Source: Taudactylus pleione
Lineage: Eukaryota; Chordata; Amphibia; Anura; Myobatrachidae
Length of the DNA: 64,000 nt
Direction of reading: 5' to 3'
Assembly: GCA_031769625.1 (NCBI GenBank)
Contig: JAUIMM010000115.1
Location: 20,781,501-20,845,500, forward strand
Part shown: piece after piece, positions 10,640 through 22,189 of the stretch
Layout of the letters: each line of letters starts with the position of its first letter
How positions within the stretch are numbered: the first letter of the stretch is position 1
Translations under genes and position numbers: made by a program
Notes under the pieces: generated by a model
Seen by the model: only the letters and a program-made list of their open reading frames with translations
Databases searched by the model: none
What the model was told of the DNA's origin: nothing

Positions 10640-12327
10640 CTCACATAGGTAAGTTCAGTTCCAAAGTGAAGAAGAATCATCTGTTTAAAATCAAATAATT
10701 TCTAACTACTTCTGAAGATGCCAATAATTTTATTGTCTGACCATTTAAGGAAGAAGTTAAATAAGTTTTTACTAACTTAAAGTATATTATTTGTACCTAA
10801 CCCCACTGACATTAACATGTACACAAGAAGGAAGATACATAATCAGTAACATGCTGTTAATTTAAATAACTGGTTATATTACAAATAAAAGGTTACAAAC
10901 CCATTTGAACTCGCTTTTGTTGATGTTATACATGATTCATGTGTTGACCATCTACAAATTCAAGGATGATGGTAAGTAAAATCTATTGACAAAAATGTAA
11001 TACAATGCAACTGCCAAGTTGAAGAACTTCATTATTTAAAAATATTTAAATTTAGTGATAATCTGTATGAACCTGCCTCATGTAAGCAACACGTAATGGA
11101 TCTCTTGCTGAGGTTTTAGAACAATAATAATTAAAAAAAAGCAAAAACAGACACCTTCATTAAAATACATCTGGAATCATACAAGGAAATAGCTTTATTG
11201 GCACTTTACTTTTGCTGTCTGACAATGGTCATTTACACAAATATAGTCAAGAAGGAATTAGAAAACTAAATTATTTTAAATATTTTTTTGTCTCCTTTAA
11301 TGTATATGGCACAAAATATATGTCTTATTTCCTGAGCACTAGACACAATTAAGTACACTGGGAATATCTGGAGTGCTCACTCCCACCCCTCCCCCCATTC
11401 TACCATCATAACTACCTTGTCCTCTTCCATGTTCTTGGGTGGGCAGATAGATGCATGGGGAAACTGTATGCAGTATTGCCTGAACTCAGCAGCCTGCTAC
11501 TCTCCTGAAGCACATCTGGGCTTTATATCAGGCCTTTAATTAATCCTCAGTGAAAGCCAAGCAATGACATTTTGACTGAGCAGGCTCCAGTTTTGGACAG
11601 GTCTTGATTTATTACGACTGAGTCTCAACCAACTTTGATTTATTTCAGCTTTGGGGAGGAGGTTGAGAAGAGAACAGAAAAAGTACTGTTGCAGCTAAAG
11701 TGTGTGACGCAAGGAAGGACCTCCCATCACTAAAACCTAATGACAAAATTCAGACACATTATGGGAAGGGGGAAATGCACTATACTCTGAAAGTTTAGCA
11801 GTTTTTACCAAGCCCAGACTGGACAGATTGTCTTCAACTGACCATTTCGGAAACGTGTGTCTTATCTAAGAGAAAACAATAAATCCCTGATTACTCATTA
11901 AGGATTAATCATCTGTAATCAGAAAATCACAGCCAGGGAGGCCCAATGCACCACAGTTCTTGAGAGGAAAAGGATATAAGCTAGTGCCTACATGGTTGTC
12001 AAGGCTGGATATCCTCCACAGGTCATTAATTTTGACCTTTGCTGAAACCATTAGCATAGAGCTAGCACGAGTAAGTAGAAAAATAAAAAGTACAAGCAGA
12101 ATACAAAAATCAAGCAGACCAAAATGATGCATAATAATCGGTGAGAAAAGACATTTCCTGTCCTATTCTTGTGTAAATTACAACATCTTTATAATGAAAA
12201 GGGGGAAACCCTTGGCATTGAAAATGTTAAAGGCAGCTATCACTAGATATGGTTATTCAGTTATTCTACATTTTTGTTACGGTTTTTCTCTATAGTTTGT
12301 GGTAATGTATTTATCAGCTCTTCTTAG
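10640..12327. other. AT-rich intron, nothing assigned
   Basis: No terminal repeats, tandem repeats or coding similarity were recognised. Short ORFs such as the one at 11905-12132 (minus) show no known motif. Confidence 0.5.
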
Positions 12328-12637
12328 AAAAGGTTGTCCCTTTAACATAACCGTCCTCCTTATAGCAAATAGTGGCATCCAGTCATGAAACATTACCTAA
12401 AGCCAGATAATGTGCATATGAAACTGCTAGAGGACAGGTTTCTAGTGAAGCGGACTGGGCATTCTGTAATACTGTGATCTAGATCATTATTACAGAAATA
12501 AATAGATTCTAAGTGCTATCCAGCTCTAGTCTTCAGAGAAGGAGACGGGAGATTCTGTAAAGACCCTCACCTCTTTTTGCTGCACATGGGAGGTTATATT
12601 AAGGGATTGTTGTCTAAAAAATGGGACAACCCTTTTA
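12328..12637. mobile_element. TIR element (AAAGGTTGTCCC family)
   Basis: The left end aaaaggttgtccctttaa and the right end (reverse complement aaaagggttgtcccattt) form imperfect TIRs about 310 bp apart. There is no ORF and no convincing TSD. It is a non-autonomous DNA transposon of unknown superfamily. Confidence 0.5.
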
Positions 12638-12937
12638 AAATACTTTATAATGGTAGCTGCTCTGCAATAGTGAAAACTACAGCAACCAATATGATCAATA
12701 ATGTTCTTTCCTAAGCATACTATTAGGCGTGAAATGGCTATTTGTGACTGCATTGAGACTTTGGTCTACAGGTAGCGACGTATCTGTTAATTCTAAAGGC
12801 AGAGGAAGAAAAGCAATCAATTACCTCTGCAATGTGGTTTTGCAAGTCAATTAAACTTTTATTTATTGCCATAGTACAAAATCACAAGCCTATATACTGG
12901 GAGAACATCTATAATGCGCAATTTTCAGCGCCAAGGG

Positions 12938-13222
12938 CAGGGTTGGACTGGAACACAGGGTTACCATTGCCTGAGGGCCCACCCCTGTCCTCTGTGTCAG
13001 GTTCCAGACCTCAAATCATACATAATTACTCTATTAGATGGTCAGTTACCTGGTGGAGTAATGCCACTGATCAACATGGGTGCTTGGTTCCTTTCTAAAG
13101 AAACTACACAAAGATTTCCCTATTGGTTAGCCAAGTGTCTGTGGTGGCTGGCCACACCCCTAAAGCATGGGCCCCTACACTGTATTTTCCCGGTGAGCCC
13201 TTCATGCCCCAGTCCGGCACTG
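12938..13222. mobile_element. hAT-like MITE with perfect 8-bp TSD
   Basis: The 285-bp element starts CAGGGTTGGACTGG and ends CCAGTCCGGCACTG, giving TIRs with CAG-type hAT ends. It is flanked by a perfect 8-bp TSD, gccaaggg (12930-12937 and 13223-13230). It carries no transposase. ORFs across it are incidental. Confidence 0.85.
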
Positions 13223-13546
13223 GCCAAGGGTGCATTGCCATTAGTCTGATCTTGTGAGTATTTTTAAACTGACATTTTTGGTTGCTTGTTGCACTTCTAA
13301 AACAAACGCTGAGGGAAAAAGAAAATAGCAAATTATTACACACTTGTTTCTACTCGCTGTTAGTTTGATAAGCAATCGGAGCTCCATTGCAAGCCCAAAC
13401 TGTGCATCTGGAATCTTCTTTGGATGCAGTGTCACATCTAAATTATGAAATATAACAATTGAGACTTCTCAAGTTTCCTTTCCAATTGCATTTCCAATAG
13501 ATTTACACATATTGCTTTGTTTTAGAAAAGTAAACTATCACTGTTT

Positions 13547-13879
13547 CATACCTCCCAACTTTTAACCTCCCTGAAGAGGGTCAATTTGCGTGCCGTAGTC
13601 GCGCGCTTCCAAAAAGGGGGCAGGGCTTCGAGTAAAAGGGGCAGAGCCTTGTGAAACCGGTGCGGAGCCTGGCGGCACCCCCGTTTGCATCACTGTGGGG
13701 GCGTGCCCAGCACTCTCCGAAACGCTGGGCAGCCCCAAGGCTCTTCCTACACTAGTGAACATTTGTTCTACCTCCCCCCAACTTACCCCCCCCACCATGG
13801 GACACTGTGGCCCGTGGGTGGGACAGTCCCAGAAAAATGGGACTGTCCCGCTGAATGCGAGTGACAGTTGGGAGGTATG
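13547..13879. mobile_element. MITE with CATACCTCCCAAC termini
   Basis: The perfect TIR CATACCTCCCAAC / GTTGGGAGGTATG encloses 333 bp. The direct repeat ctgttt abuts both ends exactly (13541-13546 and 13880-13885), giving a 6-bp candidate TSD. The interior is GC-rich and has no transposase. A related left-end fragment (catacctcccaacatttgc) is at about 17530, and 'gggactgtcc' similarity appears at about 23417. Confidence 0.7.
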
Positions 13880-14142
13880 CTGTTTATAGGTTAGCATCCT
13901 GACACTCTGCTCAATGATGTTCTGGCCATAGCTTAGAATGCTGGGGGTGTATCAGGCAACACAGAATCATTTAGGTTGCACAGGCACCAATGTAGATTCT
14001 ACAGCCGTGACATGAAAAACATTTAACAAAAATAATAGTGTGCAGGGTTTCTCCTAATCTTGCTGTGTAGTCTGTAAATGCTTAATATGGAAAGGAGGTA
14101 GGATACTGGGAACAGTTGAAAAGATAATCTCTTCTCACTATG

Positions 14143-14374
14143 GGCCTTATTCAGATTTGGGAATAGATTAAGAACAAGTAACTACATCTTGGTAAAACCA
14201 TGATACACTGCAGGTGTTGCAGATGTAAAATGTGCAGAGAGAGTTAGATTTGGGAGGGGTGTGTCCAAACTGACATCTAAATTGCAGTGTAATAATAAAG
14301 CAGTCCATAAAAAAAAATATATACACAACATACATAGTTGCTTGTTTTAATCCCAAATCGCAATCAGGCCCAGT
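14143..14374. mobile_element. MITE of the GGGCC-ATTCAG group
   Basis: The left end TGGGCCTTATTCAGATTTGG and the right end (reverse complement TGGGCCTGATTGCGATTTGG) are inverted. The interior matches 27984-28130, including the shared segments 'cttggtaaaaccatg' and 'gggtgtgtccaaact'. There is no coding potential. Confidence 0.65.
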
Positions 14375-14600
14375 AGTGTCACAAGGGGGGTGCGGCCCGC
14401 ACCCGGGTGTCACCCGACGAAGGGTGACACCAAGGTGCAGACTCCCCTTCAGTGACAGGAGCAGAGTGCTGCACTGTAGCATTGAATGCAGCACTCTGCT
14501 CCTGACATTGTAAGGGAGCCAGCACTGCCACAAGGCACCTTCTGCGCCCGCCTGCAGTAGCAAGAACGGGACCACCGGGGATCGGGCCGCGAGGATACGC
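14375..14600. repeat. GC-rich repeat with strong 16-bp hairpin
   Basis: A perfect 16-bp inverted repeat, aggagcagagtgctgc (14457-14472) against 14488-14503, has a 15-nt loop. Just upstream the stretch 'cacccgggtgtcacccgacg' contains local inverted and direct repeats. It is probably part of a dispersed GC-rich element. Its boundaries and class are unclear. Confidence 0.45.
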
Positions 14601-15056
14601 CCCCAGGCATAGAAGAAGTTTACAGACCTATGCGTTAACAGTGTTGCGGCACCACTTAATATGCTCTTTAACGGGGATTTCTTTTTGGGCCTGATCAGCC
14701 CACAAGAGAATCCCTGTTAAGTGCAACCTGCGGGCTGCAATTGAATAGTCCCGGGGATTCAATTAGCCCCCCAGTAAATTGCCACGGGTAACTGAATTCC
14801 CCTATAAAAGGGAAATATTTATCATTCATTATATTACTTAACTATTGTGAAAATCATCATTTTAGTAAAACATGTATCAGCAGTATTTATAGCAGGTGTT
14901 TAGGAGGAGATTTCTCAAAAATCTCTTTGACATAATCATATTTGCTCCATATAGTTACTGTATTTCCCATATCTCTAATGGGAAATGTGGTCATTGCAAA
15001 TTTATCACGCTCCCATTGTGGATTTATTTTTTTAAGACGCACTCCATAGTGCTGTC
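14600..15056. repeat. Relic with ATTCAATTAG-type motifs
   Basis: The segments 'ggggattcaattagcccccc' and 'gtaactgaattcccc' near 14755-14810 resemble ends of the caattag palindromic group also seen at 23446, 33190 and 43797. The copy is degraded and its boundaries are not clear. Confidence 0.35.
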
Positions 15057-15630
15057 CAGAGCCGGCCCTAGCCAAATTAGTGCCCTAGGCAAGATTTTGG
15101 CTGGTGCCCCACCAATGGGATCCAGAAAAAGCGTGTGGCCTCACAGAAAGGGGTGTGGTCTCAGTGTGCTGTGGCCCCTTTCCCCATTGTGCTGTGATCC
15201 CAGCACCCCTCACAGATCACAGCATAGCACACAGCACCCTTTCTCCCAGTACAGATAACACCACAGTACCCCTCACCCAGCACCGGCCCCAGCACAGCAC
15301 CCCTCACCCAGCACAGCAGCCGTCACACCGCTCCCAGCACAGCACCAGCGCTAACCACTAGCCGTTGTCCAGGTGCCCTGTCACCACAAACCGCCGCTTC
15401 CCGCTCACTGTTTGCTGCTGCTAGGCCCAATCGGAGCTGTCAGCTGAGATCTGATCATGGACGCTGCACAGTGACAGTAGCAGCTGCCGTAGTCTTTGCC
15501 CAGCCAGCAGCAGGTACCTTGGTTGTGCCTGTCCCAAACCTCCGCCGGCCCTAGGTGGGCTTTGGTGCCCCTAAGCATTCCAAATGACCTAGGTATTTGC
15601 TTAGTTTGTCTATGCCCAGGGCCGGCTCTG
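15057..15630. mobile_element. hAT-like element, CAGAGCCGGCCCT ends, perfect TSD
   Basis: The 574-bp element begins CAGAGCCGGCCCTAG and ends AGGGCCGGCTCTG. It is flanked by the perfect 8-bp TSD gtgctgtc (15049-15056 and 15631-15638). The interior at about 15175-15350 is a degenerate C/A-rich minisatellite of 'cagcacccctcac' units. No transposase is encoded, so it is a non-autonomous hAT. Confidence 0.85.
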
Positions 15631-15639
15631 GTGCTGTCC

Positions 15640-16669
15640 CAGCACCTTAACATTGGCAAATTTCTGCAATAATGTAGTACATCGCAATGCAATTTTGGGT
15701 GGATGCATCCCAGTAAACAGCATTAAATATGCAAATTCTGACAAATATGCCCCTTACGAAGTTAATTATAAGGGTTGTATTAAGCTCCAAAAATGCTTTT
15801 TGCACATCGAGGTACGACAGACATAATATTGTCTCTTAGCACTACAAATGTATTTATTTTATTAACAGTTACGTATAAAATGCACACATTCTACAGCACT
15901 GTGCAGAGAATATTAGTAAGTCACATCAGTCTTAGCCCAAGTGGAGCTTACAATCTTAATGACTTACCACATGGTTACACACACGCACACACTAGGATTG
16001 TCAGAAGTCAATTACCTACCAAAATGTTTTTAAATGTGGGCAGAAATCAGAGTACAAAAAGGAAAACAATGCACACACAAGGAAAATATAAACTCCACAC
16101 AGATGGGGCCCTTGTTGGAATCAAACCCATGCCCTCAGTGCTGTACATTCAGGACCCAACTCTGTGTGAGACACACTGCCAATGTCATACACAGTTGAGC
16201 ATTTTTCTCTACTGTGTATTTGTCTAAGTCGCACTGCGCATGCATCGAGAGTGTTTGCATAGAACTAGAGTACGTTTTGAAAATGTATTGGGCATTCCTC
16301 AGTGGTGACTAAGAGGTGGCCATGCGGTTGCACGGGGGATGGTCCATCTTTTGGAGTGTAAAGTGTAGAAGGTGTTTCACTGAAGTGGTTGCAAACTCAG
16401 ACACATAATTGCTCACTTTGAGACCATAATCTGACGGAAAATCTGCACCTAGCATACGGCTGATGCAACTTTTGATGGTGCGACCAAGCTTGCATCTAAA
16501 GATGCACCAAACATTATTGCAGTGTCTGAAGACGCTCTAAGTGGGCATCTTAGTACTTGCATATTCAGATGCATGGCTGCATACCAGGGCAGGGCCTGTA
16601 GCGGTATTTGTGGCTGGCAAAAGCCATACACACGAAAGCTGCTGCATCCAACTCAGAATCAGGCCATGA
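15640..16669. other. Intron, nothing firmly assigned
   Basis: The 144-codon plus-strand ORF at 15793-16227 has no recognisable domain. No TIRs or tandem arrays were found. The segment at 16050-16200 ('ctccacacagatggggccct...') looks like a dispersed-repeat fragment but is not classified. Confidence 0.4.
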
Positions 16670-16731
16670 ACGTTTCGGGCAGCTATGTGCCCTTTCTCAG
16701 CCTGAAAAGGGCACATAGCTGCCCGAAACGT
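16670..16731. ncRNA. Head-to-head pair of hammerhead-like motifs
   Basis: A perfect 26-bp inverted repeat (16670-16695 and 16706-16731, 10-nt spacer) places a hammerhead-like core on each strand. The plus strand reads CTGAAAA (16702-16708), a GGGCA...TGCCC stem II, then GAAAC (16725-16729). The minus strand reads CTGAGAA followed by the same stem and GAAAC. The hammerhead consensus is CUGANGA, stem II, GAAA. Both copies deviate in the CUGANGA box, so activity is unlikely. Downstream 'aaataaacactttggtgtt' resembles Penelope-like terminal sequence. Confidence 0.5.
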
Positions 16732-16829
16732 ATTGATGTTTTAAATAAACACTTTGGTGTTTGGAACCTACCCAGGAGTGCAGTCTTCACTATGCTTACA
16801 ATTTTTTATCTTGGCACCCTATACTAAAG

Positions 16830-17664
16830 TTGGTTCCCAGAGTGCCCATTTATTCTACCAATATGTATATATGCTGCTTCTTCATCTTAATTGAGCATAG
16901 GGCACTTTTGAAAAGTATTACCCTTGCCTGAAAACTGCTGCTGCTGTATTTTATTGTGAACATGCTGCTTTATGGTGTTTTAAGGCTGCTATGATATAAA
17001 ACAAGAAAATTGCACTTTATTAAGGTGGTGTGCTGGTCTCTTTTGGTTCTTTGGGACTGAAACACACACAAATATATTTTATGTATATACTAGTTTCTAG
17101 TTGTTACGTTGAGCTAAAACGGCCACATGAGCCATAGATACACTGTGGCTTCAACACATACATATTTCCATTTGTTTCTTAGCATTATGACAACTTTTTG
17201 GTCAGTTTTCCCCTAAAGTGTGGAAAATGAAAGCTGTTTGAAAATAGAAACACAAAGCAAAAGGAAAGTAAGCAGCCACTGAGATTCCCAAAGGGACAGA
17301 CTGATGTCTGGTAAAGGAGAAAAGTCAGCTAGTCAAACATGGGACTATCAGCCCTTGATTAATGTTTTTTTTTTTGTTTTTTTTAAAGTCTGTCGTTACA
17401 CTAGGAGTTTTAGGATATTATTTATAATCATGACATGTTATTTTCACCTATGGGTAGTGCATCAAAAACAGGAGAAGGAATACCCACAGTCGCAATCATC
17501 GTCTAAATGTCAAACTCCAGAGTTCCTTCATACCTCCCAACATTTGCAATTTCCAAACTGCAATCAGGGTGCATGGATACTGCACGCAGGGGAAACATTT
17601 GAGTAATAGTGGACAGGGTGAGCTAGGCCACCCCCAACAACTCTCTTCCTAAAACGCCATGTTC
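16830..17664. other. Intron, mostly unassigned
   Basis: A fragment with the CATACCTCCCAAC left end of the 13547 MITE family lies at about 17527. Otherwise no repeat or coding signal was identified. Confidence 0.45.
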
Positions 17665-17672
17665 ATTTAGGG

Positions 17673-17878
17673 CAAATGTGGCTAAACCGGTCCACAAGGA
17701 CCCCTAACTGTTCATGTTTTCCAGACCACCTGTGGATCGGTAGAATGTGTCAGTAGGAATAAAGACACTGCATCTTTTAAAATGTGACAGTTAGTAATGA
17801 CCACACCTGTGCACCAGCTAGGTGGACTGGAACATATGAATTGTTAGGTGATCTTAAGAACCAGGCTGGCCATTCCTG
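17673..17878. mobile_element. hAT-like MITE (TGGC-AAACCGGTCC family), perfect TSD
   Basis: The 206-bp element runs from CAAATGTGGCTAAACCGG to AATGGCCATTCCTG region ends, with imperfect TIRs. It is flanked by a perfect 8-bp TSD, atttaggg (17665-17672 and 17879-17886). It carries the interior 'cagaccacctgtgg' typical of a short non-autonomous family. No ORF is present. Confidence 0.8.
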
Positions 17879-17886
17879 ATTTAGGG

Positions 17887-19696
17887 CAAGGGAGTGGGAT
17901 GGTCCAGGACTACATTTGGTCTAAAATCTGTCTTGGGTGGCATAATTAAATGTTAATAAATATATTGTAACACTGGAGTTCCTATTTTTAACAACAGAAT
18001 CTGAAGTGTCTAAGTGTAGAAATGGAGCAATTTAAGTGTATTTTCATTAAAAAAAAAGTATGCTACTCTGACCATAATGTAGAGTTGGAGAATTTTACAT
18101 ACAAAACATAGGCATAAAACACACCAACCAATATAACATTTTGGGTAGTATGTCAAGTTGGATGCATCAACAAAATTCATCCAACTCTGCAAAGGTGCCA
18201 TGTGTGCCAGATTTACACCAGGTGAAAACAATAGTTTCATGCCAGGAAATGTGGCTCAACAGCATTAGCTGTCAATTCTAATGTTACAGGACCCAATTTA
18301 TGCACACTAAAGTACTTGAATGAAATGTCATATACCTAAGACAATATGTTTGTGACTGGACGGTGTTATGGTTGCATTTACAAGTAAATACAGATGCAAA
18401 TCTATACAATCTCCTAAAGTCAGTGCCATCTCTAACAGTACATGCACAGTGCTGCCCCTCTAACGGCTCCCACTGCTGTGAGCGACGGGACAGACCCTAG
18501 CCTAGCCATAGAGGATGGAGGAGTGGACTTGCCGTGAACAGATGAGTATGCAGCCATGGAGAGAGGGAACAGGACAAAGCAGGGGGCGGATCAGAAGGCA
18601 GGCCTAATTAAGAGCAAATAAATTCAAACATCTGCTGTCTTCCACTTTAACAATCAATGGGAATGAGCTTTCTGCAGCAGACCAGATGTAAAAGTTAAAC
18701 AATGAACTTCGCAGAAATCACACTAATATTTGTATATAGTGGAAGGATCAAGATGCTCTCAGCCAACCAGAAGTGGCTACAAATCAGCATCATCTGTGCG
18801 GATAAACCAGGGTTGAGTTCCTGACAGGTGCATAAAAGTCTATGTTGTTAACTGACCAAGTTGCATTTTGATAACTCACCCTTACTATACTCGACTTATG
18901 CGTGCACACCGCTCCATCCCTCCCTCATTTCCCCTCTCTAGTCTAAGGAGTAATAAGAGCAAGCTGCAACTGAACCTGCATACATGCGTAAGTGTCACAC
19001 TGTTTTGTGAGTAAGCACAGAACAAAAAAAGAAAAGACATACATAAAACTTTATATCAGACTTAGCAGGAGTTTACCCACACTTCAAGCCAACAATGAAT
19101 CCCATTGCTGTGATAGATAATTTCTGTCACAAACTAAAATCAGTTAAGCCATTGGTCAACAACATGAAGATCTAACTACTTGCGCATTATTTGTGCGAGT
19201 TGAAATCTACTACACAAGACGCCATGTGATCTCCACACCACCCAAGAACAGTTTGTGTGAATTACAATTACCAGCTTATGCAGAGGTCACATAGCAGCGT
19301 GTCAATTTGCAAGTAGTGAACTTTGAAGGTCAGATGATGTGCTGTAGTTCACCACTAGTCTCATACTGGTAACTAAAATATCCAGCTATACACTGTACTT
19401 ACTGCAAAGTGAATACACTATTGCTTAAACAAAAAGATAAAAAAAAAGTGGTAAACGCAGGATTTTAAAAAGGGGGTTTTCAAATACTTGGTTAAAGAAC
19501 CAATGAAAAAAAAATAAAACAAACTAACAACAATAAATTATATTATTTATATAGCATTTAAAAGCTATGTTATTCTTCATTTAACTATTGTCTGTAGTGC
19601 CACCTGTGGATTTCTATATTACAGCGTGTCTCAGCGCGAGACAAACTGCGGAGGGCACTCAGACAATCAACTCTATTTGCCACTTGAATGCCGGTT
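17887..19696. other. Intron, nothing firmly assigned
   Basis: A moderately GC-rich stretch at about 18420-18600 may be an old repeat, but no boundaries are visible. The remainder is AT-rich without recognised features. Confidence 0.45.
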
Positions 19697-19750
19697 CATG
19701 TATGTATGTATGTATGTATGTATGTATGTATGTATGTATGTATGTATGTG
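19697..19750. repeat. (TGTA)n microsatellite
   Basis: About 12 uninterrupted tetranucleotide units of tgta/atgt end in 'tgtgtatacacac'. The apparent poly-MYVC ORFs across it are artefacts of the repeat. Confidence 0.95.
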
Positions 19751-20204
19751 TATACACACATACAAACTGCACAGCAAGCTTAGGTTGTACAGCCTTTACC
19801 AGCCATCATCATGATACCACATACTAAGAATACAATACTGAAATCATGTGAACAGAAAACAATATAGGAGAGGGAGTCTGTGGACTAGGCAAGATGGACC
19901 TTTTTTTGGTGTAGTCGCAGGCTACAACAGGCCTATGAAACAGCAGAGATAAGTTAAGAATCACAAATAACAATGACAAACAAGAAGCAGAAATAATGAG
20001 CATCTAATTTAAAGAAAAAAAAATGTAATAACTAGTAAATAAATGTTTCCTTACACAACAATGAAATTAAAATCATAAAGGGGACAGTGTAATAAAGCGA
20101 CGGAAATGGCTAAACATGGCGCTCTTCGGTCTTGGTCTCTGTAATATACCACATTATTTTAAGCTGAGTTATTGACATAGAATACTATATTATATATATT
20201 ATAC

Positions 20205-21036
20205 CAGTGGTCTCCAACCTGTAGCTCGCGGTCTTAATTTTGGTAGTTCACCTAGCTGCAGTACTGCCAAGTCAACTAGGAGGAAGTGACCTCTGACGTG
20301 TGCTCCCTCATGGCAGTGATGACATGGTTGGAGCCACAGGGAGCATGTCAGGTGATTGCCGCAGCGTCTACAGCTTTTTATTGTCAATCTATTTCAACTC
20401 GAGGCACACTACACAAGATTTTAAATTGCCAAGGCACACAAACCAGCGATGCGGCGTGTGTAACCAATGAAAAAAAACATACATTGGCCTCCACAGGAAT
20501 AACACACTTCATTAGTTTCCACAGGAATAAATCACACTACATTGGCCTCCTCAGGAATAAAACACACTACAGTACAAGTGCGCTGAGCTGACCACAACGG
20601 CACACTTGACAATCACTCGGGGCATACTAGTGTGCCTCGGCACAGTGGTTAAAAAACGCTGCTCGCAATCACCTGACGTGCTTCCCCATGGTTCCTCCCA
20701 CGGCGTCTATGCTACAGCGGAGCGAGTGACTCCCGCCCAGCACAGCCAGAAAATCACACAGCAGCCATCCTATATCTTTTGCTTCGCTACTGCACGTACC
20801 TCCTTGGAGCCTGTAATTAACACTAAAATGTGCCTGTGCTTAAACTCTATTTACAAACTACAACAATATCACTATAATAATTAAATGTATTTTTATTTTC
20901 TATGAAACTTTTTTTTTCATTTTCATTAAATTACTTTCAATCATTTGATATCTTTTTTTCCGGCCATTTTAGTAGCTCTCAGGTGGTTTAATTTTTCTAC
21001 AGTAGCTCATACCCCAATTAACATTGGAGACCACTA
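20205..21036. mobile_element. hAT element with CAGTGGTCTCCAA termini
   Basis: The left end CAGTGGTCTCCAACCTGTAG and the right end (reverse complement TAGTGGTCTCCAATGTTAA) form hAT-type TIRs. The flanks tattatac (20197-20204) and tattatag (21037-21044) match at 7 of 8 positions. The 832-bp element includes a second hAT-like segment (20385-20665). No transposase is present. Confidence 0.8.
20385..20665 (-). mobile_element. Nested hAT-like fragment
   Basis: On the minus strand it begins CAGCGTTTTTTAACCACTG, followed by TGCCGAGGCACAC. This is close to the CAGTGGTTTTTAACC...GCACAC end of Charlie-like hAT elements. The opposite end is only suggested by 'actcgaggcacactac'. It interrupts the older hAT element at 20205-21036. 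Confidence 0.5.
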
Positions 21037-21164
21037 TATTATAGTATTACACACACTACACACTCACTGACAGACTACACACATATATTGAGTTTTTGTA
21101 CCGCCAATGAATGGCCTGGCACAATATGATGAGGGTTTAATATGCTGTACTGGAGTCTAACACA

Positions 21165-21685
21165 GCTACAATGTGTACAAATACATCTATCCTCCGTGCG
21201 GTACTAGTCGAGTTGCACATAACGCTTGAGTGCTGTGTGATTCGGTAGCGCTGAACGTCTTTTTGTGTGACGTTTTACCTTCAAATACATTTTATTCGCA
21301 CAGCGGTGCGAATAGAACGAACACACAGCTTCTACTTATTTAGATGATACAGAGCATGCCTATGTCCTGAGTGCTGCTGCGGGTGTATCTGCATGTGAAT
21401 TACTACGTTACAGTGTCAGCGGCTGTAACACTAACATAGCATCTCGCATGTAGATACATCCGCAGTTGCACTCAGGACATATGCATGCTGCATATCATTT
21501 TAATTAGCAGAAGCTGCTTGTGCGTTCTATCCGCACCCCTGTGCAAATAAGATGAATTTGAAGGTAAAAAGTCGCATGAAAAGAAGCTCTGCCCTGCAGA
21601 GGTACCCCAGGGCATGGCGAGACTAGAAGGGCTGTTTAACGCGCAAGGTGGGTAGATGTATATGAACACATCTATAGTTAGCAAA
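21165..21685. mobile_element. ~520-bp palindromic MITE (complete copy)
   Basis: The two halves are diverged inverted repeats about a centre near 21425. Matching segments include 'ttaccttcaaat' (left) with 'gaatttgaaggtaa' (right), and 'gagtgctgctgcgggtgtat' with its mirror. The ends read 'acaaatacatctat' and 'agatgtatatgaacacatct'. Partial copies occur at 56338-56511 and 59133-59340, so this is a repeat family with no coding potential. Confidence 0.7.
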
Positions 21686-21689
21686 GGGA

Positions 21690-22185
21690 CTCGTTAATTC
21701 TGATCAACAACCAATTTAAGGACATGAGTTGCTTGTACGAAAAAAAAAAAGTCAAGCGGAATTCAAACTTGTTCACATACAGTATACAGTATATAAGGAT
21801 TTGGAATTTTCGGCACAATCCTTATATACTGTTGATATTTTTCACAATTGTTCTGTTTTTAAAAACCATGGACACACAAAATGAGCCTGATCACCATAAC
21901 CTGAAGAGTACATATAATACTTGAGGTTTTATGTAGCTAAAATCACTGTCAACACTAGTAAATTGAAAAAGACTAACAAAACCTACAGTCTCCATGAATA
22001 TCTTTATAATATCAATGTATCAACAGTATGTATATTACATTATTAATATTTCATCCACTGCATTGTTTTAGATTGATGTTGAGTTCTGTGACTTTACCAG
22101 CCAAAACATATAATATATGCACAATGACATCAATCGCAAATAATTCCCAGTCAAAAAATGTATTATACTGTGTTGTACTTGAACA
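21690..22185. other. AT-rich intron, nothing assigned
   Basis: There is a short local inverted repeat around 21780-21835 (acagtatacagtatataagg and its mirror catata...). No genes or bounded elements were found. Confidence 0.4.
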
Positions 22186-22189
22186 TGGA

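Noticed and set aside
15793..16227. 144-codon ORF as a host gene
   Set aside because: No recognisable domain or splice context. Part of it resembles dispersed repeat sequence.
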